Source: Scytalidium lignicola (Eukaryota > Ascomycota > Leotiomycetes). From it: a stretch of 45,397 bases of DNA. Position numbers and translations under genes: made by a program. Position 1 is the stretch's first letter. The number at the start of each line of letters is the position of its first letter. Of the stretch, positions 12,650-22,265 are shown piece after piece. The notes under the pieces were generated by a model, which saw nothing but the letters and a program-made list of their open reading frames with translations, did not search any database and was not told the origin of the DNA. The DNA lies in contig NCSJ02000333.1 of assembly GCA_002812745.2 (NCBI GenBank), positions 1-45,397 of the forward strand, read 5' to 3'.

Positions 12650-13653
12650 TATTTAACCTTGATAATTCTTTTTGACTAACAAAAAANTAACTAAGATTTA
12701 AAGGCTATATAACATATAAGGAATATACAAGTAAATATAATATCTTAACATTATTTTAAAAGTATTCTTATATAAATTCAGAAGTACAATAAGTTTTATA
12801 ACTGTTTATAACTAATAAGGTAAGAGTAATAGTTTATACATGTTAAGGAAAAAANTATATTATAAAGCTAATCAATTACTATATCTTTTAAGGTCTAACC
12901 ATTAAAAGAATATATAAATTTCCATTTTGAATGTTATTCTTTTAAGAACTAGATTAATTAAAAGCTTTAACCTTTGAATATAACTAAAGGTTAGAGTAAT
13001 TTACCTTAAACTCTAATTGTTTTAACAATAATCACTTATTCATAATTCTCAAGGCTTTTAAGGTAAGTTTGCTTTTTACCTAAATAACCTAGAACTTACT
13101 AATTACAACAAGCTTTTAAAATTATACTTATTTTATTTATATTATAAATATTACATAGTTGAATATAATATTTAACTATAATCTTTTCAAATAAAGTAAA
13201 CTACTTATATAAAGTTTCTAGGTTAATTCTATTCACATATACTAAATCAAAGGTTTTTCCTAGTAAAGTAACAATTTGTAGATTATGAAGTTTGAACTTA
13301 TGAATCTAATTATAACTTATAAAAGGTAATAATTCAGTTGAATTATTATTACCTTAACTAATACTTCGAATAATTTAAGCTATTTCTTATACTTTGAAGT
13401 AAGAAGGAGTATATCCTTGAAAATTTAAGTCTAAAATCTATTGTACTAGCATTTGCTCTTAGGCAAATATTAATAATTGTTGATAAGCATGATTAGTTGA
13501 CTTGTTTTCTCTATTCCTTAGTCATGTCCTTAGGCTTGATTCGTTCAGGCCATATGCTTTTGCACAAGCTCTTACTGACGGATATTCATGATTTTGGTAT
13601 GCTTGAATAGCTAATTGAAGGGTTTCATCCTTTTATCTTGATTTGCGATTCAT
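12650..13653 (-). pseudogene. Fot1/pogo-type (DDE_1) transposase, RIP-mutated and truncated
   Basis: Reading minus from the ATG at 13653, the frame begins MNRKSR and shows the psq/Tc5 helix-turn-helix region (LQLAIQAYQ, RACAKAYGL), then EQMLVQ and ILDLNFQGY. Further on come CNIYNINK (13127-13143) and PLVIFKG, where Fot1/pogo transposases have NMDE and PLVIFKG. The catalytic DE therefore reads NK, both G-to-A changes. Stops are frequent and mostly sit where CAA, CAG or TGG is expected. The gene is cut off by the LTR at 12649, before the last third of the family length of about 500 residues. The other part is not found on the left side of the gypsy element. Confidence 0.75.
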
Positions 13654-13979
13654 TTTGAGTTGTTGTTGTTAAGTTATTCACGTGTAAAGTTTGTAGACGT
13701 GTTGTTGTGGAATGGTGTGGGGAATGCGCGGATTGGGGGGTGCGCGGGTTCCCGGGAGTCTGACTTACTGTAGGCTCTAATACCCGTCGGTCGCGGTATA
13801 TGTAGTCGTCTGCAAGCCAGCTTTCGAGCTTTGATTGGACCCCACCCGACTTCCAAGCCAAGCCACTACTCCATTCTCAAATCAATTTGCGGGAGGACAC
13901 TCCTCTCTCATCTCCATCTACAATCTAGAACTTCCAACCACACTTGTGTACAGCTCCGCCATCGCCTATATCATCAAAA
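13654..13979 (+). promoter_or_regulatory. upstream region of the aldo-keto reductase gene
   Basis: The base composition changes here from AT-rich repeat to GC-rich sequence. Inverted CCAAT boxes (GATTGG) lie at 13731-13736 and 13833-13838, about 250 and 145 bp upstream of the start codon. A pyrimidine-rich, AC-rich leader follows, and the start sits in TCATCAAAAATG. Short open stretches on both strands in this region have no recognisable content. Any terminal repeat of the adjacent Fot1-like element would also lie here, but I cannot define it. Confidence 0.4.
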
Positions 13980-15195
13980 ATGTCTTCCCAAGACGCCCCG
14001 AAGATGGAATATACCCGTCTCGGAAACTCGGGCCTAAAGATCAGCAAGGTGATCCTCGGGACAATGTCCTACGGTTCGTCGAAATGGCAAGAATGGATCC
14101 TGGACGAGGAGCAGTCCTTACCCCTCCTTAAGCACGCCTACGATGTCGGTCTCAACACGTGGGACACCGCTGATGTTTATTCCAGCGGTCGCTCCGAAGA
14201 AATCATTGGAAAGGCTCTTAAGCAATACAATATCCCACGACACCGAGTAGTGATTTTGAGCAAATGCTATTTCGGTGTTTCAGATGAACTAGAAGAGGGC
14301 AAGCAACGGCCAGTCGCCCAGCTCTCTACCAACGATGGAGAATTTGTAAATCGGGTTGGATTAAGTAGGAAACATATTTTTGATGCTGTAAATGCAAGCG
14401 TGGCAAGACTAGGCACGTATATTGATGTTCTGCAAATTCATCGGTTAGATAGGGATACGCCAAGGGAGGAGATTATGAGAGCATTAAATGATGTCATTGA
14501 GAGTGGAAAGGTTCGGTACATTGGTGCAAGCAGTGTAGGTTTTCAAGAATGATATCAGACCCCTTTGAATAGATAATGCTGACATCGCTACTTGGCAGAT
14601 GGCTGCTTGGGAATTCCAGGCTCTGCAACACATCGCAGACAAGCACGGCTGGCACAAATTTATCAGCATGCAGAATTACTACAACCTTCTATATCGAGAA
14701 GAAGGTGAGCGAACATGGTCTAACAAACCATGCTATCTCCTTTGATCCGGTTTTCTATGAGGGAGATAAGCTAATACACGTTTCCATCTAGAGCGAGAAA
14801 TGATCCCGTACTGCCACGATGTCGGCGTTGGCCTGATTCCATGGTCTCCAATTGCACGTGGAGCCCTCTCTCGACCATTCAACAGCCGGTCCACACTTCG
14901 TGAGCAGTCGGATAAAACGCTCAATGCCATGATCCGAAGTCGAGAGACTGAGATTGACAAGAGTATCATTGACCGAGTCGAGGAACTGTCGAAGAAGAAG
15001 GGAGTGCCAATGGCAACTATTGCTACAGCTTGGTGTTTGACTAAGAACGTGAATCCAATTATTGGCTTATCCAGCATTGAGAGAATCGACCAGGCAGTTG
15101 AGAGCGTTAAATTTGCTAGCAGCGGAGGATTAACAGGGGAGGATGTAGCTTTCCTAGAGGCCGGGTACTCTCCCAAGGAGAGGCAAGGTTATTAA
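13980..15195 (+). CDS. aldo-keto reductase, AKR9-like, three exons
   Basis: This is an NADPH-dependent reductase of aldehydes or ketones with the AKR fold, probably cytosolic. Exons are 13980-14534, 14599-14704 and 14792-15195. Introns of 64 and 87 bp have GT-AG ends, and GCTGAC serves as a branch site in the first. The product is 354 residues. The catalytic tetrad is present: Asp62 and Tyr67 in WDTADVYS, Lys95 in LSKCYFG, His154 in LQIHRLD. WSPIARGAL and NPIIGLSSIERI near the C-terminus are the usual cofactor-side segments. The sequence resembles the AKR9 group, which includes sterigmatocystin/aflatoxin-type reductases and yeast aryl-alcohol dehydrogenases; the substrate is unknown. An in-frame ATG at 13944 would add 12 residues; I prefer 13980 for its A-rich context. 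There is no sign of damage. Confidence 0.93.
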
Positions 15196-16363
15196 TGATG
15201 TCTAGAGTAGGTTTAAGGATTACTTTGACGATCATGATCAAGAATGGCATTCAAGATTGCGTATCTAAATAAATGCGTTAGATAGATATAAGTGCTGTGA
15301 AGAGATACAGAGCCTATTGAATTTAGATAGGAAAACTTTCAGAACAATTGATAATATCACATTTAAGGCACTCTACGTCATTAACAAGCTAACTACAGTG
15401 AAAGATAACCTGAGACTGCAGGTACGTTGTACCAGGATACGTTATGCTTTTTGTGATATTTTTAGTACTGCATAACTTAAGACTCGAATTATTGGGCAAC
15501 TAAACTTCTCATAAATTCGCGCATATACATGTGTATACCTCCTTGGTAATGATATTAGGTGTTTTATTATATCGGTTATTTATTACTAATTGCTACTTTA
15601 TTCCTTGCTTCAAATATATATTATTCTACTTATATATAGAAAATCTCGTCTTGAATCTAGTTATTAAAACTAGATTAATAGCTAGACGGGAGAGTTTAGA
15701 AATGAGAGTTATACCTATTCCTAGATACTATAACTACAAGTCTACTACTATATCGAGTAATGAAGGCGATGGTGATGGCGAGACTACATTATTCCATATT
15801 CGAATCTTAAAGATTCACTATATTATTAGTACGGGTGAGTCTCTACAATGGAAGTCGTGATTCTATTCCAGAACATCTCCTTCGACGCGTCATGATAAGT
15901 TAAATAGTATACATCAATCCCATGCGCTGCTTTCAGTATTGAGACCAGAACTTGGTTTTTCTATATTGAGTGGTCAAATCGTGTATGGAAATGTTCAACT
16001 TACGTGTATTAGCAAATGCTATCCCTAAAAAACACAAATTTATTCAAAAACATGACTTTGTAACATAATTTTGATTGGTATTTATTACTCTGACACGCAC
16101 GTAATTAAGACTCTTCTAGATTACTGTAGGTAACGTTGTCGACCCTGTGTACGCGAACGCGACGCGTCTCCATCTCACCATCTTTTGTTTCCCCTTAATT
16201 CACTTCTTCGCCTCAGCTCTCCTCATCGTGCATCTTATTCGTGAATACAAACCTTACCTTAATCTTTGTTATTTACAGCTGTGAATTCGAAAATCTTAAG
16301 CGAGCTCACTGGAAAAGAATAATAAACGTCCATCCGTATTCTGGCAAATGCTGGTTCTCGACC
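15196..16363 (+). other. intergenic, no gene recognised
   Basis: I see no supported gene. A 109-codon open stretch at 15531-15860 has a biased, low-complexity translation and no recognisable domain. A small hairpin with a perfect 9-bp stem (AATCTAGTT/AACTAGATT) lies at 15654-15676. Confidence 0.5.
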
Positions 16364-18520
16364 TAGCCAGATGAAATCCTATTGGACATCCTCTCCCGTC
16401 CTATCGGTAAAACATTCCCATTGTGTGCAAACGATGGCGAGATGTTTATGAACGGATCCAATTCCATACCCTATCCTTTCGCATGTCAGATTTGGCTGGC
16501 AATGAGAAGTTCCTGGTTACGTTACTGCGTCTTTTTGAAACTCGACAACATCTCTCCCCCTATCCCCGTATCCTTGATATATGGTTTATTCAAGATCAAG
16601 AGACGGATGCTTCTAGTTACATCGCGGATATCATAAGATGATCCACTGCATTGCGGAGGGTGTTTCTTGTGATAGCATTTACCGAAAATACCCTGCCCAT
16701 CATTCGAGCTGTTCACAAGCTCCTAGTTTTGGAGGAGATGAGGTTGTGTGGCGGTATTGCCTCATCATGGGTGGATTATAGCCCCTCCTTTGAGGCCATC
16801 TTAGGCAATTTCACCTTATCATCCCTCAAACGCCTCAGTTTTGAGGGTGGCGGACCTAGCGACGACGAGGGTGGGCTTCAAATGTCGTTGAGCGGCCCTC
16901 GAGACTCAACACCTGTACGCGGTGAGGGCTACGAACCTATAACTTTGTCTGTAGAGCCAAGATTAAGTCATTCAGCGATAATTATTTCTCCATCAACAAC
17001 GTGTTAACGCGTCGAAAATCATCCTTTTAAACCTCCTGAAATAATACAGATAGAGATAACTACAGTATTACTATCGTGAAAGAGTTTAGTCTCCCTCTTT
17101 TTCAAGATGTATGCTGTACTTTATTACAACGGAAAATAAACGTAGTAAATTTACTTTCTTGCTTAACAATTGTTTATAATCTCTGAGATTTATCACGACG
17201 ATAAAANTACATTTCAAAAAAANGAATAACTATTAACAAATATACTAAATTACAAACTTAGATACATCAACAAGCATTCTTATACAATAAGATGAAGAAT
17301 AGTCAAATCAAACTTTACTATAAACAGACATTATAACAAAGGATGAACTTTATAAAGAGTTATAGTCGAAATAGAGTACAATATGAGAAGATGGAGGACT
17401 AGACTATGGAATGATAAGTGTATAGGAATTTGAGTAGCTTAGGTTCAGGCTTTTAAGTAAGGCTCTGTCCTTTGGCCATTTACTGTTGATTATTCTCCTG
17501 CTACTAGCAGCGCGATTCAAAAGAATGGCAAAATAATGAGAATATTAGTGGAGGAAACCATGTATTGTAGCCCGAGAAGTCTCTACAGACGCCTATAAAT
17601 TAGGAGGTCAAATAAATAGTATAATTGTAAAAATNAAAATAAAGAGTATAATTGTAAAAATAAAATAAAGAGTATAATTGTAAAAATAAAATAAATGTCG
17701 TTGAGCGAGGCGGGCCCACGCATCAGTCAGAGATCTCGAAAAGTGGTTGCCTCCATCTTGATACCGCACCGGAAACATAGTCACCTTAGATATTTCAAGT
17801 CCAGGTGTGCCCCATACGGTCGAACCCATTCTACGATGGCCTAAAGGTCTCGTCGAGCTTTCATTTGAGGAAGTTCGGGATTTACACCCCAGGGAGCGCT
17901 ACACAGGCGAGGTTATGCAAAGACTTCTCGATCATCATCGCCACTCATTAAAACGGCTCAACATGGGGAGGATAAATTATCGGTCTAATAAGAATAATGG
18001 CCTTCCGGATCTCTCTGGATTCCCATGTTTCGAGGAGTTGACCGTGTCGGCATTTGATCCCCTGGAATGCAACTCCCCATCTATGTGGAACGAGCGTTAT
18101 CCTACAGGAAAATTGGAAATTATTGACATCATATATAATAGAGACGACTGCCATAGTCCAGATGATTATGTAGAATACCAAAATGAGCCTGCGGTTCAAT
18201 ATCCTTGGGCGTACTTGGAAAAGGCAAACGAATATTTTGCTCAATATGGAATAATGTATACATACTACGCAAGTTACTCGAGCGAGTGGTTTGAGAACAC
18301 GTTCGATGACAAAAATAAAAGCAAGGATATAAAAGATATAATATATTCAGCTCCCGATAATACAACTATTCATGTGACACCGGACCAATAGATCGCAATG
18401 CCCGACTTCGGAACCGATGATGAGTATGAAGAGGATCCCGATGACGCTTACTATTATGACGACGTGACAGGCCTGAGGGAGCCGGAAGGAATTAGCATGA
18501 TTGAGGTATATACTTTGTGA
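16364..18520 (+). pseudogene. F-box/leucine-rich protein gene, disrupted by a SINE-like insertion
   Basis: The N-terminus shows an F-box: PDEILLDIL (from 16367), then, after a one-base frame change, IVCKRWRDVYERI. Family members recruit targets to SCF ubiquitin ligases. The frame continues to 16894 through LRR-like text (LSSLKRLSFEGGG), with one TGA at 16639. It is then interrupted by a 798-bp element (16895-17692) with a 15-bp duplication. Coding resumes at about 17705 as RDLEKWLPP, LDISSPGV and LVELSFEEV, and ends at TAG 18389 or, if that TAG was once CAG, at TGA 18518 after an acidic tail. Another TGA is at 17759. The parts before and after the insertion are also out of frame. The gene is clearly dead. 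Confidence 0.8.
16895..17692 (+). mobile_element. SINE-like retroposon, copy A, with target duplication
   Basis: This 798-bp insertion is bounded by the perfect repeat AAATGTCGTTGAGCG at 16880-16894 and 17693-17707. It starts GCCCTC and ends in three tandem copies of an AGTATAATTGTAAAAAT-type unit. A precise 5' end, a repetitive A-rich 3' tail and a duplication of about 15 bp are marks of target-primed reverse transcription by a LINE machinery. There is no coding potential. A second copy, inverted, lies at 40252-40977. The 5' end can pair GCCCTC with GAGGGC at 16924-16929. I could not identify clear A and B boxes, so a tRNA origin is not shown. Confidence 0.8.
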
Positions 18521-18911
18521 TGTTGTGTACGCCGTAATATATATGTGATCAATTATTTTGTGTTAAGAGAGATGGGGCTGTTTTGGTCTAGATAACTGTT
18601 ATTTCAATCGAAGCTGTAGGTAACTCAGAGAAAGCTGGATTGAATTCATCTACATTGATGCTTCAGCTACGTAGCAAGCGAAATATATAGTTCACAGGTC
18701 AAATCAATTGAATAATTTTCAGTTCCACTATACGCAGTCCCAATAATAATCGTACCAGTATCTAATCCAATAAAAACTATATATGCCCAACTCCTAGCCC
18801 GTTTCTTCAGCTAACCTGAAATCTATAAGTATAAAACTACAATTCCACATGCTTCGAATATAACTTTCTCTAAGAACTAGAATCTGCAAAGTCACGCCGC
18901 TTTCCCGAATT
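18521..18911 (+). other. intergenic between two convergent F-box genes
   Basis: These 390 bases separate the ends of the plus-strand F-box pseudogene and the minus-strand F-box gene. They are AT-rich and should hold both 3' untranslated regions. I see nothing else. Confidence 0.5.
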
Positions 18912-19385
18912 CTAATGCCTCCTACTTCTATGTCTCCTCCCCCCTTCATCCTCCTCATCATCCCATACCCACAGCCTCTTCCTCTCATCCCAGTACCTCT
19001 CCCTCTCCCTCCTCCTCTTCTCCTCTAGCTCAGCTAACCTCTCCTTCCGAACAAATCTCTCACCCTGCCAGTCTAGCACATAATCGTTCGGCATCCAGTC
19101 TCTCAACTTAAATGCCAACGGCACCTTACTCTCCTGACTCTGCTCGTACAGTCCGACCTTCTTGTGTACCGAGCGATGCAAAGGGTAGAGCTTCCGGCTC
19201 GAGAGGCCAAGACATGCAGAGGAGACTGGGTCAAGTGTCTCAATGATGTTGAGTTTTAGCTCAGGCGGGAGGTCATTAAGATGCGATCGTCGAGGAGCCT
19301 CAACCGGAGTGCTATAATGCTTGTGATGCCTGTGGCCTTGGGTGGAATGCTGGTAGTGAGATTTTGAGTGGCCACTTCGAGGCAT
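18912..19385 (-). CDS. small F-box protein
   Basis: This is a single-exon gene for 157 residues. Residues 36-72 (LNDLPPELKLNIIETL...CLGLSSRKLYPLHR) form a fungal F-box, which binds Skp1 and brings targets to an SCF ubiquitin ligase. The N-terminus is rich in His and Ser. Residues 115-157 are a strongly charged tail: an ELEEKRRRERERYWDERKR helix, an acidic patch and an Arg/His end. No substrate-binding repeat follows the F-box, as is common for short F-box proteins in related fungi. The start is the first ATG of the frame. No stops or shifts are seen, in contrast with the two dead F-box genes on either side. The target is unknown. Confidence 0.82.
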   Translation of the reverse strand: MPRSGHSKSHYQHSTQGHRHHKHYSTPVEAPRRSHLNDLPPELKLNIIETLDPVSSACLGLSSRKLYPLHRSVHKKVGLYEQSQESKVPLAFKLRDWMPNDYVLDWQGERFVRKERLAELEEKRRRERERYWDERKRLWVWDDEEDEGGRRHRSRRH

Positions 19386-20631
19386 ATAGTAGTATAGCGA
19401 GGCAGATATCGAGGGACGTCGTTGCCAATGAGCTGGCTTTAGGTTTACTGAGGTTCGCCTTAATCCCCCCCCATTGCCGTCGCGGTGGTTCTAATGACTG
19501 TTTATAGGGGTAAAATGAAGAATAGAAAAAGGACATTATGCTTTTTTGAGTAGTAAACAGAAGGAATGCGTTCAAGGTAAGAATCCTGAATGTGAAGAAT
19601 TGATAACAAAAGGTTTGCGAAAACTCTTAGAATTACTTTCAGTTTGCGACCTAATTATCCTACCTTTCGTCGGATACCTATGTTTATAGGATATCGAGTC
19701 TGGAGTAGGATCACCGCTATGGTGAAATGGAGCAGCACAAGAGCAAGTCATGCCTTGTTTCTGCCATTTATCACAGGCTTCCTATACTCCTATACTTAGG
19801 GGGAAAAAAACCACCTTGAGGGTGGGAAAGCTCTTGATTATGTGGGTTCTGGCTGCCCATTCTCCAATAATGGCCTCAGTATCAGCTGTGCTGGATTGAC
19901 CCAATGACTGTAGCCGCAGGCCAGGGTGAGAAGATGACAGCCATTTTTGACATCAGTCCAACTTGAGCACCGCAGTTGGGATGCCGAGGATGCCTCCTGA
20001 GCAGGCACAGCCACATGATTGGTTGCCCTTCTGACCAGTTGTTTGCCTCTGCGAAACCCCCTCGTGACCTGGTCGAAATGTCGTCTCGTGACCACACTTT
20101 CCTAGAATTCACTCGAAAGTATTTATCAGTTAACTTATTATTCTCTAGCAACTCCTTCTCTCTTGCGCATCGCATTCAGTTAGTAAGCTTGCCGCTCTTG
20201 GTCAGGCCGTAATCACCCTCAGCTCAGCCAGCTCACTTGAGCAGCCTGAGCCGCGCCCAGAGCTCTTTGGGCCGTTTCATTTCTTAGCTAATTACATTTA
20301 GTCTAGTTAACTAGCTAACTATTAACGTTCTCTTATCAAATTTGTCAAGTTTTAATAACAATGCTCGTATAACCCAAATAAGCACCGAGGCACTTAAGAA
20401 TCCCAAAGTGAATGTTACGGGGCTGATGCCCAAGGCCAACCTATACACGTGGAATGCTGCGATTATAATGTATCATTCTATAAAAAGTTTGGTTTCCGAA
20501 AGAGGAGTACATTATTATTAAATCGTGCTAAAGAACCTATTATCTTACAGACGATGGTTAGAGAGCTAGGAGGGGTTGATTTGCAATAAGTCATCTAGAA
20601 TTCCATGTTTATTCCTAACAACATTGGCGAC
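19386..20631 (-). other. intergenic, no supported gene
   Basis: The first part should contain the promoter of the F-box gene that starts at 19385. At 19838-20212 overlapping open stretches occur on both strands (85-97 codons); none has a recognisable domain and I do not call a gene. At about 20218-20275 there is a GC-rich tract made of GCTCA/TGAGC units, resembling in the opposite sense the tract at 21450-21520. Confidence 0.45.
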
Positions 20632-21364
20632 TCAGGACGACACACCAAGAAATGTTAAGCGTACACTGCGTTTCAGGACCATCTGTTCAATTCTCAAATC
20701 ATGAACCATCCTCTCTTCGTGAGCCAGTTTGGGGTGGGACGACCAGACGATAGCTTCCTTCAGTGCAAGCATATAGTCTTGTTTCCACACAACAATTTCT
20801 CTAATCTAGCAAAGTAGCACGCCATAGTTCTCGATTAAATTTTCTATCCGAGATACATGCACAAACGGAACCTGATTCCGACAATTAAGGTGGATCTCTT
20901 CAAGCTACACTTGCAATATCTCCAAGTTTAGGGGAAGCACCTCCACGAGTTTCGCTGACAACGAAGCGCTGGTGATCTGACTTTCCCCAAACTAAGGGTT
21001 GGCATAGACCATCCACCATGCAGTAAGTCCTAGTCGTTTCAGGCCCGTGAATCCTCGCATTCTCTGCATAATAGTCTAGGGGAATACTATTATCGTTAAT
21101 TTATCACATCTGCTTATAGATACTTCAATTGATCATCTCACAACTACGAATCAAGATTTTATAATAATAAGGGACGATGCCAACCCCTCAGACTCTGCAC
21201 TGTAGTCCAAAATTGGTCCAGTCCAAAAAGTCCATATTCCCCTTGGTCACCAACAAATATCGACTGTACTGTACATCAGTGAACAGTCTTGTGTCCTGAA
21301 GCATCGCTTCTAGTTTCGTAGCAATTAATAGTAAAGCACATAACTGATCTACGGCCTTTAAGAA
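20632..21364 (-). pseudogene. F-box-family LRR protein, C-terminal part, nonsense-mutated
   Basis: The minus strand carries long coherent peptides. The upstream piece (to 21364) includes TKLEAMLQDTRLFTDVQYS and TKGNMDFLDWTNFGL. After a frame change the second piece (21069-20632) includes GFTGLKRLGLTAWWMVYANP, LVEVLPLNLEILQV, REIVVWKQDYMLALKEAI and HEERMVHDLRIEQM. This wording is typical of the leucine-rich C-terminal half of fungal F-box proteins. The second piece has exactly three internal stops, all TAG (20992-20994, 20905-20907, 20806-20808), each explained by CAG-to-TAG. No F-box is visible. Assignment to the F-box family is by general resemblance. Confidence 0.6.
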
Positions 21365-21427
21365 TTAACCAGCAAGAGGACTATTAACAGTAACATATGA
21401 GATGAAATACATGGCGCCAAAATGGGA

Positions 21428-21520
21428 CCCAGGGCAGCTGATTCGTTTAGGCTCGGGCTCTGCTCAGGTTTTGCTCAGGCCCGCCAGCTCACCCTGGGCT
21501 CAGATTAAAGCGGCCCCTTG
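21428..21520. repeat. GC-rich GCTCAGG-unit tract
   Basis: The tract consists of repeated GCTCAGG/GCTCGGG/GCTCACC units within AT-richer surroundings. Its CAGGG...CCCTG edges (about 21431-21496) recall hAT-type ends, but I found no matching 8-bp duplication. Confidence 0.35.
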
Positions 21521-21736
21521 GTCTCGCCTTATGCATGTATAAGACAAATCACTTTAGTGTAATTGGTACGTCCTCCACATATGCACAGTAACCTCAAATT
21601 CAAACAAACCGCTAAGGAGTAATTATGAAATGATGGTAAAGGTCTCAACCTAACTCAAGAACGTAGAATTTTCTAGGACCCAGTACGTAAAGTATGCTGG
21701 AATATCTAGGTCTAAAAACTTAGTTCCGGATAGATA

Positions 21737-22142
21737 TGTTCCAACCCATACACCAATATTACGGTTGGTGTATGGTCTAGCCCATACGCAAACCACCACC
21801 TAAATGGCTTCATTTTCATGAAGATTATTCGCANTTTTTTATCTTTTTACACCACTCAATTATCATTATAATTTTGGGAATTTTAGTTTTTATAGTATAA
21901 TATAACTTATTTTAATATATAGATAACNTTTTTTTAATCATTATATATATTTTAAATTATAGCGATTTTTAGGCTATACAGGCCTTATTATACACTATAA
22001 TTATAGTGAGGTTTAGGCTATATAATCACTGTAATTTAGTATAATTACAGTGACTTTAGGTAATGGTTTGTGTATGGGCTAGACGATACGCCAACCGTCA
22101 AATTGATGTATGGGCTAGACCGTTGGTGTATGGGCTGGAACA
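21737..22142. mobile_element. foldback MITE with long terminal inverted repeats
   Basis: This 406-bp AT-rich element begins TGTTCCAACCCATACACCAA and ends with the near-complement of it. The arms pair over about 68 bp on the left (to 21804) and about 88 bp on the right (from 22055), the right arm having an extra 20-odd bases. The left arm contains its own perfect 11-bp hairpin, CCATACACCAA/TTGGTGTATGG (21746-21756 with 21765-21775). GATA lies directly outside both ends (21733-21736, 22143-22146), a possible 4-bp duplication. The interior has further palindromes and no coding potential. Apparent open stretches across the right arm are not genes. Confidence 0.75.
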
Positions 22143-22265
22143 GATATTACATCCAAAAGCAATCAAGTTCGATATGGTCTTATTAGAAAGCTCTCTGGCA
22201 GTGCTATGTTTCTCAGCTGTCTTATGGACATATCTTACTCCATTATTATTATACAGTACTGCTAT

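Noticed and set aside
15531..15860. 109-codon plus-strand open stretch
   Set aside because: Low-complexity translation with no domain, no splice partner and no coding signature.
16907..17007. C-terminal extension of the F-box frame into the insertion
   Set aside because: These codons belong to the SINE-like element; the gene text resumes only after the second target repeat.
19838..20212. Overlapping open stretches on both strands
   Set aside because: Neither strand gives a recognisable protein, and two strands cannot both be explained; no supporting start or intron.
20218..21520. A hAT-type transposon carrying the F-box remnant between GCTCA-rich ends
   Set aside because: The two GC-rich tracts are roughly inverted, but I could not find matching terminal repeats or an 8-bp target duplication.
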